From the NCBI GenBank assembly GCA_950295325.1, contig OX485803.1, positions 4,028,001 through 4,092,000 of the forward strand: a stretch of DNA of 64,000 nucleotides, given 5' to 3'. The position numbers and the translations under genes are program-made. Below are positions 1 through 13,148 of the stretch, piece after piece. Under the pieces are notes generated by a model. That model saw only the letters and a list, made by a program, of their open reading frames with translations, did not search any database and was not told the origin of the DNA. Positions within the stretch are counted from its first letter, which is position 1. Every line of letters starts with the position of its first letter. This DNA is from Polytrichum commune. Taxonomy: Eukaryota; Streptophyta; Polytrichopsida; Polytrichales; Polytrichaceae.

Positions 1-3000
1 AAAAGGCAGTGAGCTTGAGTTTGAACCTGTTTGAGTGGAATGATAGGAAAGTTGTTAGGCAAGAGAGAAGATTTGAACTCATGACGAGTGACCCAATTTG
101 TTAAAATGTAGAAGTGGAATAAGAGAAGTTTAGAGAGGCTAGGGTTATCGATAATCTAGGTTAAGAGGCTACATCTCTAGAGCAAAAAGGTTGATCTTAT
201 GATTATGATTGTATGTTATATTCATTTCAAGGTTGTGATGAAGATTATGCTAGTTGAACTTTATCCTAACTAGGACTATAGCCTATGCAGTTGTATGTTT
301 ACCTTGGGTATTTGTGTAGCAACTGCAGTCAAAGATGCTATAAATGTATGATGATTCATGAATGAGACAAGTTCATTAGAAGAAAATGAAAGGAATCAAA
401 GGGAAGAATAAATCTTTCAACAAAAAAAATTGGTTTATGATTGATGACATTAAATGATCATTTTAATATGGAAGAAGATACTAATTCCCCAACATGATGA
501 AAATCCATTGGAAAGCTATGGCCACATGTGACAAAGACTATTGCCCAAGCTAAAAGAGCTTCACAACTGAAGTAGAAGCATGTCATTAAGTTTTTAACAA
601 TTGTCATATAGGATAGACCCACACACAATTGAAGCTTAAGAGGGAGAATATTGAGAGATGAACCTTAAGGAATGGAAATTTGGAGGGAGATATCCAAGAT
701 TGTTATAGAACTCCTTAAACCAGTGTAACATTAATCCCTATAGACAATATACCGGTATTCCTTGAGATGTAGTACCCTAGGTTATTTGTTCTTTTATTTT
801 AACCCAGAGCACAAAACCTAAACTATAGATAATGTTGCATTGTTTTTTATTAAGCTATTGGCTATAATGAATGCAAATAATCTATGGCACGAAGGGTATT
901 TGAGTAGTAGAGTGTTGTGTATTAATTAGGACGTGTTCTAGATGTCATAGTTGGTGTGTAGTTTTGGTGGTTTAAGTAGTAACCTATGGTTCAAACATGT
1001 CCTCTAAGTGAGTAGCGGGGTTTTAATCGTAGTGTGTTGTTTATGTTGTTTGTTTTAAAATATATATAAGTAGCTCTCATGCTTCCTCGGTTGAAAGTGT
1101 GAGGAATGTGAAGACATTTGTGGGCTCCGATGTGGTTTGTGTCACGAATTTGAGTTGTTTGCCTTTGTAGTAGTTTTCTTTGACAATCGCTCTGAAGATG
1201 CTATGTGCAAGGTTGTCACATAGAGTGTCACCTTTAAGATGTAGATGAAGAATTATTTCCTTGTTGACTAGTTTGTAACCCTTCTCCACTTTGCAATCAC
1301 CTTCCCTCCACCCTCCATTTTCATCAAAAATGCTCGTTCACCATTGAGTAGAGTTATTCCATCTTTATGTGGGTGGTGAAGGTATATCTTGATACATCCC
1401 ACCCAATTTGTGGTGATGGCATTGAGGTTGATATTGAGGATGATATTGAGGGATATTGATACTACATTCCAAATGCAATGTCCATCTTGTAGAGTGTATT
1501 GGTGCATGCTCATTTTTCTTCGCATTTATTGATGTTCTAGAAGCTTGTCTCAAAGGGAATTATGAGATGGATGGTATCGGCGAGGCCAGTCTCCTTATTG
1601 ACTTTTGCTTGACTTGGAATTTGTGTGAAGTGGAGATGGTGTCCTGATACTATGTCCATGTGCTTATTGGAGAAAAACTTTTGTGAAAACATGGGATTTC
1701 AAAAATAATGTTCCTGAAAGTATGGTTGATATGTTCTATTCATGTTTATCTCTCTCGCTTTGGCAATTTGGCCTCGCACTAAAATGGCATCCCACAAACA
1801 TATTGTCTCATCTCCAAACCCCATAAACACCACAAATCATCGTGCCTCACTACCAACCTACAACTCATAAAAGCATGGACAACATACGCCCCAATCCAAG
1901 ACATCATGACAACACATCCAATGGCATTGCTACCAACAATTACACCATAATTCTCAAAGAAAAAGAGTTGTGGGATGCCTTCTCATGGGAGCCCATGTGA
2001 CCATTTCAACTTGCATAGGGTTGCGTGCATTGGTGGTTGTGTGTTTGGTGGGATTGATGAGTGGTCTTGTGCATGGATGGCTTTCTTTGGCGATGGGATG
2101 TCTCGGTGGGTTTTGGTGGCATTTGCGGAGGTGCCAATAATATTTACCAAAGGTGAGTGGTATATGGTTAGGTGGGGATCTACGAACAGACACCAAAAAT
2201 GCATGTGTTTAAAATAGATTGGACTACGTGCTCAATAAATGCTAACCATTCCACATGAATGAGAGGACCTATATGACCACTTAATGAGCACTTAAATCTT
2301 CACTTTGATAATGAGATATCCATGTGAGCTTTGAAATTTGTGAGGCAAATAAGTATGAGCACAATTTGGATTTGATAATCTTCTCGCACTAATGCTACTA
2401 CGTTTTTCAGATTTTACGAGAAGTGGGTGCAAAGAGAAAAGTATCCAAATAACACACTTCTACCTATTGATGAAAAAAATATTATGTAAGTAGGCTAGGC
2501 TTGAGTCACCCTGCCCTTTATGCAGCTATAGGCACTTGCTTTGTTTTGGAGTTTAGCAATTGGCTTTGCGGCCCGCCCCCATGGAACCACTGCAAGTGAA
2601 TTATGCAACAAGGCTGTCTCTAGCTGTGACTCGCCCAGCATGCACCAAAGAAGGATAAAAATCTTGTCTGCAAGTTGCCATCCACTGTGTCATAATAAGT
2701 CCTCCTGCCATACATTTCGTATGTTTTCAGAAAGATGTAGTGCATCCAACTGGGCTACAATTTCTGTCCACGATGTTCCAGCTCTTCATAGTCCGGGCGC
2801 CATTTGTAAAGTTGATTGGGTGCTCTTCTCGGTGATTGTTAATTGGTTACCACTTGCAATTGATTCTTTTTTCAATTTGTACCTCCCAATAAAAAATTAG
2901 TACAATTATGAAGTTGAAGGCTGCCTGCAACATCATCACAAATTGTATGTGGCCATTCATCCTGGAAAGGTATCTGTGATGTCTACAAAAGCCATCCATT

Positions 3001-3130
3001 TGGAAGGTCAAAATGTAGTTCAAATGTAGTGAACTATTGTATAGTGCCCTACAAATTGTTATTGTTAGGTGACTTGATTTCATAAATGGCATCAAAAGAT
3101 CCCGCATCAATCTAGCTTGACTTGATTGGA
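1..3130. other. Gene-poor stretch, no supported gene
   Basis: Only short, unrelated open frames occur on both strands, with no recognisable domain, no convincing exon chain and AT-rich composition. A Rep-C dispersed repeat lies at 2141-2400. The block at 2541-2840 is somewhat more GC-rich and its minus strand has a broken frame that I do not recognise; it may be an old transposon fragment. Confidence 0.5.
2141..2400 (-). repeat. Dispersed repeat Rep-C, copy 1
   Basis: This stretch matches, in reverse complement, the segment around 44255-44480. Shared words include a run reading 'tcttcactttgataatgaga' here and its complement there, and a 'gacaccaaaaa' box. Other related segments are near 30130-30280, 31920-32045, 32905-33010 and 45490-45720. 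No coding content or clear termini were found, so the superfamily is unknown. Confidence 0.5.
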
Positions 3131-3169
3131 ATAAATTAACCCACTACGGAGTTTGTAAACCATAACCAT

Positions 3170-3480
3170 GCTGGAGGTAACACGAAGAATTCATGCATGG
3201 TGTTTGATCATATCAAGCATTGGAAGGACTGGATGACAATGTTGTGTTATGTATATGATAACAAGCATCGTAAAGTGTTGATAATTATGGGTTGTGACAT
3301 GCAATATGAAGATAGTGCACCAAGACTTTCTTTTGGAAAAAAACTTGAATGCTATCATGGCACACAATGAAAGCCAAACATGGAATTCAAAGGCTTTATG
3401 TCAATGGACATTGCAACACGTATCGTTCACCACAACTGCACTAAACCTATCATTCAACCAAAGTGTGAAAATTAGTCGTA
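3170..3480 (+). pseudogene. MULE transposase relic (DDE region)
   Basis: In translation this block matches the catalytic region of the better preserved MULE-1 transposase at 12690-12900. Shared short stretches are VFDHIK / MFDHVK, KDWMTM / RDxTTM, YDNKHRKVL / YDSKHCKVL and GCDMQYED / CCDMQSED. It then continues as a diverged copy of the FWENFNAIM region and of the FKGFMADS box that holds the second putative catalytic Asp. The frame is broken and there are no neighbouring exons or termini, so this is a fragment of an old Mutator-like insertion. It is useful as an outgroup: it has Trp where MULE-1 has a TAG stop at 12721. Confidence 0.75.
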
Positions 3481-3670
3481 GAAGACGTTACAATACGGGG
3501 TGGCCAAATGTCAGTTGAGATGTAGCATGTGTGTAGTTATTTTGGACAAATTTAATTGCAGGAACAATATGACACATAACTCCACAAAAGTAACTCCTAA
3601 ATTGTGTTTTACTTAGTGGGTGTAATGGGATTGCATGGGCACCTTGAAGGAAAACATGACCAAAAGCAGG

Positions 3671-3674
3671 AAAA

Positions 3675-3727
<53 letters not shown>
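3671..3727. repeat. Poly-A run plus (AC)n microsatellite
   Basis: About 20 A residues are followed directly by about 18 AC units. The apparent reading frames across it on both strands are only repeat translations. Confidence 0.97.
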
Positions 3728-3729
<2 letters not shown>

Positions 3730-3730
<1 letters not shown>

Positions 3731-4160
3731 GAGTATGATATGCCCATGATATGGCAGTTTATGCATATGATGTGCACTGCAACATGGATAGACAAATATG
3801 ACCACTTACACAACTAGAACTCATACTGGAGATAGAACATTATTGTAAAACCACAAAGTATGCACTGAATAAACCATTCTCATTTTGCATACGTGGAGTA
3901 CACCATTCAAATGCAACTTCACAATATTGCACAACTCATTGACAACAATTCGCAGCATCGGGTGGAGTTCGCAATCTACACACATGCACTCCAAGATGAA
4001 GGGATGAACACTATGAAATGCGACAAAGTTGATGTCATCAATATGGATAAATTGTGTCTCTTCTTCATGATTTGAATTGTCATTGACACACACAATGAGG
4101 CTATCCCATTATGAACCTACATAATTGTGTCCAAAAACTGAGGGCCCGCTCTACACCATC
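3730..4160. other. Intergenic DNA beside the CACTA relic
   Basis: No recognisable coding or structured element. It lies 3' of the minus-strand CACTA transposase relic and may be its eroded downstream part, but no CACTA terminus could be identified. Confidence 0.4.
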
Positions 4161-4164
4161 AAAG

Positions 4165-6480
4165 CTAATCACTTTCCATACTCCACATTGCAATCGTGAT
4201 CAAATGCCTAGTCTGACTCTCCCAAGGACCACCTCCCCTCCCATATGCTCTCAATCCACAATGCGCATCAAATGTTTTCCCGCCCTGAGCTTCATTTTGC
4301 ACCGGTTCCGCATGGCCTTGACCTTCAACAACATTCACCACATTGCCCCACACATTGCAAGTTGCCTCCAATTCAACATTCACTAGGCCAACACCAAGGA
4401 TCCCACTCTTTACTACATCCATGATGCAAATGCTTTGGCAGTTGCTTTGAAGGACCACCTTCCACCCACCCTCCACTGGGTCATCTCCAAAAAAAAACTT
4501 GCTTCACTTGCGTGGGGAAGACTTATGGTTGTTGACTTGCTCTCTGTCTTCTCAAAAAATTGGCCATCCAAAATCCGTATCTATCTCATTTCATAGTTGC
4601 ATTCTCATGCTTGTTGCGAGGCACCTATGATCCACAAAATAAAATGACAGGGGTTTGTTGGTGCATTAGTTGCAATATTTTCCTTAAAACCCCCACGTAT
4701 GAAAGAGTGGCCTCCACAATGTTCATATTTGCTTTGTTCAATCGGCATGCTTGCATGCATGTCAATGCAAAACCGGAGTGATAAGTCTTGAAGCCTTTTG
4801 TTGTGTCCGATTCAACAACTCGGTAGTGATACCTAAATGTTGTGCAACTACAGAATGTTAGAATGTGAGAATCTGGTGGTTTGCCAAAACAATAGCCATA
4901 TCATGAACGGGGCGCCCCTCTACCAAATCCCCTCTAATTCTAGTTTGCAGCCATCGCTTGTACTCATAAATTGCTACCATCTCAAGAGAATATTGTATTT
5001 GCATATGGCCCCACCTCCGGCCCATATGTGTTGTGTGAAATGCAACCCTCTTGTCACTCACCTCCTCCCTAGCAACAACCCATTCGCTGCACATCACAAC
5101 ATAGTCAAGAAATGAAACAAATCATAAGTTTACAAAATGTCCAATTGCAGACAAAACCATACTTGCCTATGGTACGCCCCCGTGGCAGTGGAGTTCATTA
5201 TGATGTACAAATGTGCCGCTCTCAATTTCGCATCTATCGTCCTCCTAGGTTTCCCTCTACCTTGCAATTGCACACCTCTCATGCCAACCTCTTCCTCGTC
5301 ATCTCAAACACGTCTTCGTATGTAAGGATAGCCTTGTAAGTATTCAATGCATAGTCCAAGAGCTTCATCTACAATGTAGCCCTCTACCAATGATCCCTCC
5401 AACAAAGACCTATTCCTCACATATTTCTTGAGCACACCTAGATATCTCTCCACATGATACATCCACCTATACCATAGGTTTGCAAATTGCGAGCTCATTC
5501 ATTAGATGGATTACCAAATGTGACATAATGTCCCCAAAACTAGGGGGAAATCAATACTTTAAAATACAAAGCGTCTCTGCAACATATTGCTTTAGCCAAG
5601 CTATCTCATATGGGTTCACCTCCTTTGAGCATACTTTTTGAAACACAATACTCAACCTAATAATTCCAACATGAGCCAACGGATGCAAGACATTTGGAAT
5701 TGCCATGGGCAATACTTGTTGTGACAAAATATGCATGCCATGAAATTTTAGGCTTTGCAATTTACCTTTCACCATGTGCTTCCTCATGGAGACTGAGTAA
5801 ACATAAATGACCCTTAGTCTTTGTATGGAGGACAAAAATACCTTTTTGTCATCCAGAAGTCGTACATATGGAGCATGAGGTTTTAATTTTCTTCTTGTAG
5901 GGACCTCGACACAGTCTTGAAGCCACAGCTAGGGTTGAATTTGAAGTGTTTGCATGTCCTCCCTCACAGAAGCCATGTCCTTCTCTCCCATGATAGTCCT
6001 CAAGACATTTTCACTCACATTCCTTTCTACATGCATCGCATCTAGAGTGTGGCGGATTAACAAGTTCTATTCAAAACATGCACCCCAAACAACCATAGAT
6101 CAAGGATTCCCATATTTGGGCTACAATAACACAAGGAGGGATTTGTCCATACTCCGGAAGCCCATCAAAGACCTCCATTGGATCACAAAACGGGTGGCCA
6201 ATGTTCAACGACTTGCGGTGTTGGCAATCATAAGTTATCTTCCATAACTCATGTGAGTACCTTCCCCTCGTGTTTGGGCCGCAATGAGGGCATGCTACAT
6301 AGCCTTTCATAGCACAACCACTAATCAAGCCCAACGTTAGGAAATCACTTACCGTATATAGACACACAACCCTCATCATGAACCAATGCTTACCCCCTCT
6401 TGCAAGTGCATCGTACACCCACACTCTAGGGCTCCACAATGCTCTCAACTCATCTATGACTGGAGCGAGAAATGTCTTTC
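4165..6480 (-). pseudogene. CACTA (En/Spm) TNP2-type transposase relic
   Basis: The minus strand reads, from 6480 leftwards, through successive blocks typical of plant TNP2 transposases (Transposase_21, then DUF4218 and DUF4216). Block one (about 6450-6071) has PVIDELRALW, DFLTLGLISGCAMKGY, the zinc-like ACPHCGPNT and DCQHRKSLNIGHPF. Block two (about 5835-5551) has LKFHGMHILSQQVLPMAI. Block three (5498-5304) has RWMYHVERYLGVLKKYVRNR followed by GSLVEGYIVDEA, the DUF4218 signature. Block four (about 4530-4165) has TQVKQVFF then DDPVEGGWKVVL, typical of the C-terminal region. These blocks lie in different frames with many stops, for example a frameshift in the T-run at about 4490. In an intact element the protein would catalyse cut-and-paste transposition in the nucleus. 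It is not functional here, and I found no CACTA/TAGTG ends. Confidence 0.85.
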
Positions 6481-6489
6481 ATGCATGAA

Positions 6490-7120
6490 TGTGCGCGTAG
6501 GTGCGAATTTGGGACAAATTTTTGAAAACATCTGGAAGTGGATTGTGTCCTAGCAATGTTGTGGTTGCCACAATAGTAACGGATTGTGTAGAAATGCCCA
6601 ACCCAAATTGTGTGGAGGTACGAATTTATCACATTATTGTGCTTGGATTCTATCTTTTGGTTGTGTGCTTGACAATAGGCAATGCCCGTGTCATTTTTGA
6701 AGACATGTGTGGAGTAGCAGGTGGGACCTGGAGGAGAATATGCAAAAGTGGCAACGAGGGATCCACCCCATGTAGGACATCCAACTGGGTCTATGGTGGA
6801 GCTTTTCCATCCTGATCATGACACATAGATTGTCAGGATAGGAAGGGGCGGCAAGAATTGCAACACGGAGGGCATTCTTGAGGAGTACATGAGTTTGGGG
6901 CCACAATATGTGATTGTCACCAAGTGTTTGAAGGAAGGAGTTCCAATTATTTTTGACGTGGACAACAAACCACGGCTAGAGATCCTTGAAGATGCATTAG
7001 GCCACCAGATTTTGTGGCAAGTTGTTTACTTGCAGCGAGTTCTTTGAGTGACATAGTGGAATGTATTTGTGTTTTGGGTTGTGGCTTTAAAACATGCATA
7101 GGTCATACATAGTAAGGGAT
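6490..7120. other. Eroded flank of the CACTA relic
   Basis: This may include the N-terminal exons of the TNP2 gene on the minus strand, but no motif is clear. It ends at the 10-bp target duplication of MULE-1 (7121-7130). Confidence 0.4.
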
Positions 7121-7130
7121 GCCAAAGAGG

Positions 7131-7193
7131 GGGGAGTGCTATCATGTGAGCGGTGAGCGATGAGCAGTAACTTGTGAACGGTGAGTGAGGAAA
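7131..7193 (+). repeat. MULE-1 left terminal inverted repeat
   Basis: It begins GGGGAGTGCTATCATG and continues with a series of TGAGCGG, TGAGCGA and TGAGCAG words. It is the inverted counterpart of 16451-16516 and is closely similar to the right end of MULE-2 (26030-26082). The iterated 7-8-bp words may be transposase binding sites; that role is inferred. Confidence 0.9.
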
Positions 7194-7680
7194 GATTTTT
7201 GGAAATACATGCATTAGTACCCTATATCCGTGGTATTTTGGCATAAATAATAATTTTTTTTCTAAAATAAAATTAATGGAGAGTTTAAAAAATGTAATTA
7301 TCCTCATGAATGCCTCACTCTATTTTTAAATTCAACAACTGCAAGCTTGGCTTGAGGGTTTGAAAAAGAATTTTAATATTGTTGTTGGATTCAACATTCA
7401 ATTGTAATATCAATGCAAACACCTTCCAAGTATTGCTTTGAACTGTATTTCTAAAATTCATGTAAGTTTGAGAAATGAATTGATGGAGGTAATTAAGTTT
7501 TAGGATATAGGGTTCAAGAATAAGAGGAAATTGCTCACACAATTTAATGTTCACTAATGGTGGTAATTTAAAATGATGAATCCAAACATTGTCACACATC
7601 CAACCAAATAATATCCAATCCAATCAAATACATAGTGGATGGTATTGACAACTACCTAAATGTCCCTAAACTAATTTAGC

Positions 7681-9573
7681 TTAATCATTTAGATCATCGC
7701 ATTGAATCGCCTCATCATCTACGTACGGGTTACGGACAATTCGTGCAGACATACGGCGAAGTGTTGGCGTCACTGATCTTGCCATGATTTGAGCAACATT
7801 TTCAGTATATATTGGCAAACCCATATTCGGAGATGAAGTCATGTTGTTTTTTTTTCTGCGAAATAAAATCATAAGTGTTAGACTTCTAGTGCACACATAC
7901 CAGACATTGGAGGCTAAGTTAGCAAACAATATGGAGAAATTAAAAACTTATGTTCTCAATCGATTTTTTCTCGCAACCTTCTTAACAAGCTCTTCATCGG
8001 AATCGATGGAGGCATTATGTGGCATAAATCCACCTACACTAGTAGTTGGTAGTGGATCACTTAATGGGGATAAAATAGCATCAAAGAATGCAAAATCTTC
8101 CTCGTATGCAACTAGATGGCGGCCACTATTTCTGCAAGCATGAATAGATGCACCTGCCAATGAAATGTTGCAATGTCAGTTAATTTGCAAAAACCACTGA
8201 CAACACTATAGTGACTTCATTAAAACACATTGAGAGATGATATAATAGGTCCTTGAGTAAGAGATAAACCGACCTGTAAATGCGTAAGCATCGAGGACAA
8301 CCGATGCGGGGGTTGTTAAAACCTCTATTAAGATTTGCATAGATTCCGAGTCCTTTTCCCTACCACCTCTCCATGGCACTTTTTCGTTCATGAGTTGAAT
8401 GCTCACTGATGTGAGATTGAAGAACACATCCAAGGCCTCCACATCCACCTCAGTATTTGCGTTTCTTTTTTGAAAAACAAACTCCGACTTGGGAGTAGAA
8501 CGAAGAAACAACATGATGCGGAAACGACGAGTCTATAAACCACAAGAAAATCTTTAGCGGGGGATTCGATTGCAAAATTGAGGAGAACATTGCAATACAA
8601 TGAAAAAGTAGAAATCAAAATAATAAATAATAGAATTTAATGTATACCGTCAACGACATGTCAAGTGGATAACACAAAGGCAACTCGTTGAAGCCCCACC
8701 AATCTTTTCGCAATACAAAATCATAGGAGGCTGCGAATGTCCTTACATCGTCTTTGACATATTTCTTCTTAGGGACAAACAAAAGCAAGGGGCCATCATC
8801 GGTGAGATATACACATGCAAATTCAAATAGAGCCTCAATGTTCTTTCTCTTGTGGTCATTCCAAGCTGGGATTACATGTGGAGGAGATGAAACGTTAGGT
8901 ACAGATAAACCTTCTAGCAAATCTGCAATAATAAGATCAAAACCTCTAAAATTACAATTCTCTGAAGAAACCCTCCTCTTGCGTCCGGAACCCACCTATC
9001 AAAAAAACCAAAAAATAATAATTATACACAAGTCCAAAGCATGTTGCAAAATCAACACCATATTTTATAAAATAAAAATAAGTTCAATATTCAGTATACT
9101 AACCTTAGTCACAAATTCGAATGTTTTCAACATTAACAGATTCTCATGACAACCATTCTCCATCAATCTTTGTATTGAAATCTTCTCCAATATCACTGAA
9201 GAAATTGGCCCAAAAGATGAAGCACCATTGACAATGGTTTTTAACACATGTTGAGATCGTTGTGATCTCGAAATAGGAGAAAACTTAGGTCCATCATTGC
9301 CTTGAGTGTTAGGTGTAGATGTTGAAGGACTAGGATTGCGTGCCATAATACCAATTTGAGATGAAGGTGTTGGATTACCCTCATCCACCTTTAAGCCACG
9401 CTTATGTTTAGTTTTTCCCTCCGGTTTTACTACTTTCACCACACACACATTCTCATTGTTTATCATGTCAATATCATCAGGAGGCAAGTCTATTGGACAT
9501 GACTGTTTCCTAAGCTCCTCCTCCTCACTTGAACAAAATGTAAGAGGACACTCAATAAACCATGGACAAGACT
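7681..9573 (-). pseudogene. DNA N6/N4-methyltransferase-like cargo gene of MULE-1, 5' truncated
   Basis: Exons read on the minus strand with GT-AG borders: 9573-9104, 8995-8648, 8532-8274, 8153-7948 and probably 7855-7681. The joined frame is phase-consistent across the first four and gives about 426 residues. The order matches the N6_N4_Mtase family (PF01555). FDLIIADLLEGL sits where the DPPY catalytic motif is expected. It is followed by a strand ending PLLLFVPKKK, then NEKVPWRGGREK, then the SAM-binding-like VVLDAYAFTG, which is split by an intron after the first base of the last Gly codon, then GRHLVAYEED. Both key motifs are altered (ADLL for DPPY; YAFTG for FxGxG), so catalysis is doubtful. 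The N-terminal 150 residues are Ser/Thr/Pro-rich and basic. Upstream exons are missing: a 358-bp array begins 47 bp before the first exon. A stop at 7948-7950 precedes the last putative exon, whose splice phase does not fit, so the 3' end is uncertain. By analogy with MULE-2 the lost N-terminus may be ParB-like. Confidence 0.7.
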
Positions 9574-9620
9574 GCAAAGTGGCATAATCCCATTTTAACG
9601 TGGCATAATCTTACTTTAAT

Positions 9621-11642
9621 GGTTTTTTCTTGCTTCTTCATTTCTTGTTTTTGTAAACATTAATGTCTCATTTTCAGCACCTTATGAAAGCAAAGGCTAG
9701 GTAAAGGTGATGAAATCCGTGCCCTCAACCTTTTAGAAATCTTAGAAGCTTCAATTTCAACCTTGAAGCTTCTTTATTGAAACTCTTTAATGTACTACAA
9801 ACCCATCAAACAAACCATACAATAACCTCCAAACATACATATCAAGGCAAGATACAAGTAATGAAGATAAACAAATGCAAGAAGAAAGACAAAAACAAGA
9901 CATGAAGAGGCAAAAAGAATACCCTAAAATTCCTAAAAATCTAGTCTCGGAACCGGAACTCACTTTGTTGAAGTTTTGAGGTTTTTTCTTGCTTCTTCAT
10001 TTCTTGTTTTTGTGAACATTAATGTCTCATTTTCAGCACCTTATGAAAGCAAATTCTAGGTGAAGGTGATGAAATCCGTGCCCTCAACCTTGAGAAATCC
10101 TAGAAGCTTCAATTTTAACCTTGAAGTTTCTTTATTGAAACTCTTTGATGCACTACAAACCCATCAAGCAAACCACAAAACAACTTCCAAATATACATAT
10201 CAAGGTAATATACAAGTAATGAAGATAAAGAAGTGCAAGAAGAAGGACAAAAACAAAACATGAAGAGGCAAGAAGAAAACCCTAAAAATCCTAAAAACCT
10301 AGTTTCGGAACCGGAACTGACTTTGTTGAAGTTTTGAGGTTTTTCTTGCTTCTTCATTTCTTGTTTTTGTGGTTATTAATGTCTCATTTTCAGCACCTTA
10401 TAAGAGCAAAGACTAGGTGAAGGTCTTAAAATCCGTGCCCTCAACCTTTGAGAAATCCTTGAAGCTTCAATTTCAACCTTCAAATTTTTTCATTAAAATT
10501 CTTTGATGCACTAAAAACTCATCAAGCAAACCACATAACAATTTCCAAGCATACATATCAAGGCAAGATACAAGTAATGAAGATAAACAAGTGCAAGAAG
10601 AAAGACAAAAACAAGACATGAAGAGGGAAGAATGAAACCCTAAAATTCCTAAAAACCTAGTTTCGGAACCGGAACTCACTTTGTTGAAATTTTGAGGTTT
10701 TTTCTTCCTTCTTCATTTCTTGTTTTTGTGGTTATTAATGTCTCGTTTTCAGCACCTTATAAGAGCAAGGGTTCGGGAGAGGTGATGAAATTCATGCCCT
10801 GAACCTTTTAGAAATCCTTCAAGCTTCAATTTCAACTTTAAAGCTTCTTCATTGAAATTCTTTGATGCACTAAAAACCCATCAAACAAACCATACAACAA
10901 CTTCCAAACATACATATTAAGGCAAGATACAAGTATTGAAGATAAACAAGTGTACAAAGAAAGACAAAAACAAGACATGAAGAGGTAAGAAGAAAACCCA
11001 AAAAATCCAAAAAACCTTGTCTCGGAACCGGAACTCACTTTGTTGAAATTTTGATATTTTTTCTTGCTTCTGCATTTGTTGTTTTTGTGGACATTAATGT
11101 CTGATTTTCAGCACCTTATGAGAGCAAGGGTTTGGGAGAGGTGATAAAATTTATGCCCTCAACCTTTTAAAAATCCTTGAAGCTTCAATTTCAACTTTGA
11201 AGTTTTTTTATTGAAACTCTTTGATACACTAAAAACCCATCAAGCAAACCACAGAACAACTTCCAAGCATACATATCAAGGCAAGATATAAGTAATGAAG
11301 ATAAACAAGTGCAACAAGAAGAATAAAAACAAAATATGAAAAGGTAAAAAGAAAACCCTAAAATTCCTAAAAACCTAGTCTCGGAACCGGAACTCACTTT
11401 GTTGAAATTTTGATGTTTTTTCTTGCTTTTTCATTTGTTGTTTTTGTGGACATTAATGTCTCATTTTCAACACCTTATGAAAGCAAGGCCTAGGTGAATG
11501 TCATGAAATCCGTGCCCTCAACCTTTTAGAAATCCTTGAAGCTTCAATTTCAATTTTGAAGCTTCTTCATTGAAATTCTTTGATGCACTAAAAACCCATC
11601 AAGCAAACCATACAACAGCTTCTAAGCATACATATCAAGGCA
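9621..11642. repeat. Tandem array, 358-bp unit, about 5.6 copies
   Basis: Units start near 9621, 9980, 10338, 10696, 11054 and 11414. Each opens with a ggttttttcttgcttcttc-like box and contains a 'cggaaccggaactcactttg' box near its end. The last unit is partial and stops directly at the transposase coding sequence. On the minus strand four units keep an open frame of 66-80 codons (10357-10115, 10679-10473, 11038-10838, 11397-11191) with a shared Cys-rich, hydrophobic sequence starting SSGSETRFLG or similar. In the first unit the frame is cut by TAA. The array fills the central region between the two divergent MULE genes. Confidence 0.95.
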
Positions 11643-13148
11643 ACCTCATGTTCATCCTACGTCATCTATATCTGATGTCCATGTATTAGAAGCCCTCAAA
11701 ATCACCAAATATCGTAGAAGATCCAAATCCGATTTTACAAATATTGACTTCGATAACATTGCTATAAAGGATGTGAAGTATCTGCCGTCTTCTTTTAATG
11801 GGGATGTCCTTTTCATTTTGCCACCGGTCAAGACTGAAATTTCAGATGCTTATGGCAAGGCGATGGATGGCATGGACAAGATTTACGACGGACATGTCTG
11901 GTGCAGAACCAAAATAACAAACATTCAAAATGAATTTGGTTTGACTTTTTGGAGGTCTTCATGCGTTGGTCATCTCCAATGTCCTAACGACTTATGTGAG
12001 TATTTTTCACGAAATGGTGGAGTTCGCAACTGTACTGAATGGATTGGTATTACACCCACTCCTTTCATGGTTGGTACTGACCCACCAGAGAAATCTAAGG
12101 TTCAATGCAAGGTTTGTCATGCCGCTCCTATATGTCTTGATGTTTGCTATGCAAAAATTATATACGTGCATTCACAATCGTGAAACATGTCCCGTGTTTG
12201 TATTCATTTGGGTGTTCACAACCACCCTGTGTCTAGTGGAGTGTGTCGTGAGTCACTAGACATAGCTTACAAGTGTGTGGCAAATGAGATGGCTAAAACT
12301 CCAACTGCAAAGAACTCGGCTATTGTTATGGCTGCCAATAAACAGTTTTTCGGTGATTACATCCTCAAATTCCCACTCCTAGGAGAAAAAAACCATCTTC
12401 ATGGAGCATCCTTGGATGTGGTAATGGATAAATTCTCCACTTTGGCTTCCTCTAACTGTCGGAACTTTGTGGCGGGTTCCAAACGTTTCATTCGTAGTGG
12501 AATGGGTTCCCTGGATAGCATCATGGCGCTAAAAAACCACTATGGGTTCAAATATGTGCATGATAGTCAATTTTCAGGGCAATCCAAAGATAAGGTCTTT
12601 CTGTTCAAGATGTCTGTGGATCTTGCTGGAAGCGGAGTCGATTTGGTGAAGCGCATGCAGTATGGAGGAGACATGGAAAATTCGTGGATCATGTTTGATC
12701 ATGTGAAGTGATTACGAGATTAGACTACAATGGCGTGTGATATCTATGATAGCAAACATTGCAAGGTTCTCACAATAGCATGTTGTGATATGCAATCAGA
12801 AGATGCTCGGGCCCAAACCATTTTTTGGGAAAATTTTAATGCTATCATGTTGACGAATGGTGTTCCCAATGTCAATTTCAAAGGATTCATGGCGGACAGT
12901 GCCCAAGCAAATTGGATTGCTGTGAGGAAGATTTACGGGGATGGTGACCCATCTGCTCCCCTCGAGGGTCGCGAACGTACATGTTTTTTTCATTGGTCTG
13001 CCAATTTGGATAAAATCATACAAAAACACATCTGACTGTCATTGCAACATGAACACAAACAACTTTGTAAAGACTACAATGATGCCAAGAGTTTGGAGGA
13101 CGCCAACATCAAATACCATGTAATACGGGCATGGTGGTTGTCATCAGG

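Noticed and set aside
1954-2217. Open frames on both strands around 2 kb
   Set aside because: Both strands are open simultaneously, with no recognisable domain or splice context.
3488-3817. Open frames across the poly-A/(AC)n tract
   Set aside because: They are translations of a microsatellite on both strands.
9621-11642. CRISPR array
   Set aside because: Units are 358 bp with no short spacer pattern, and the context is a plant transposon.
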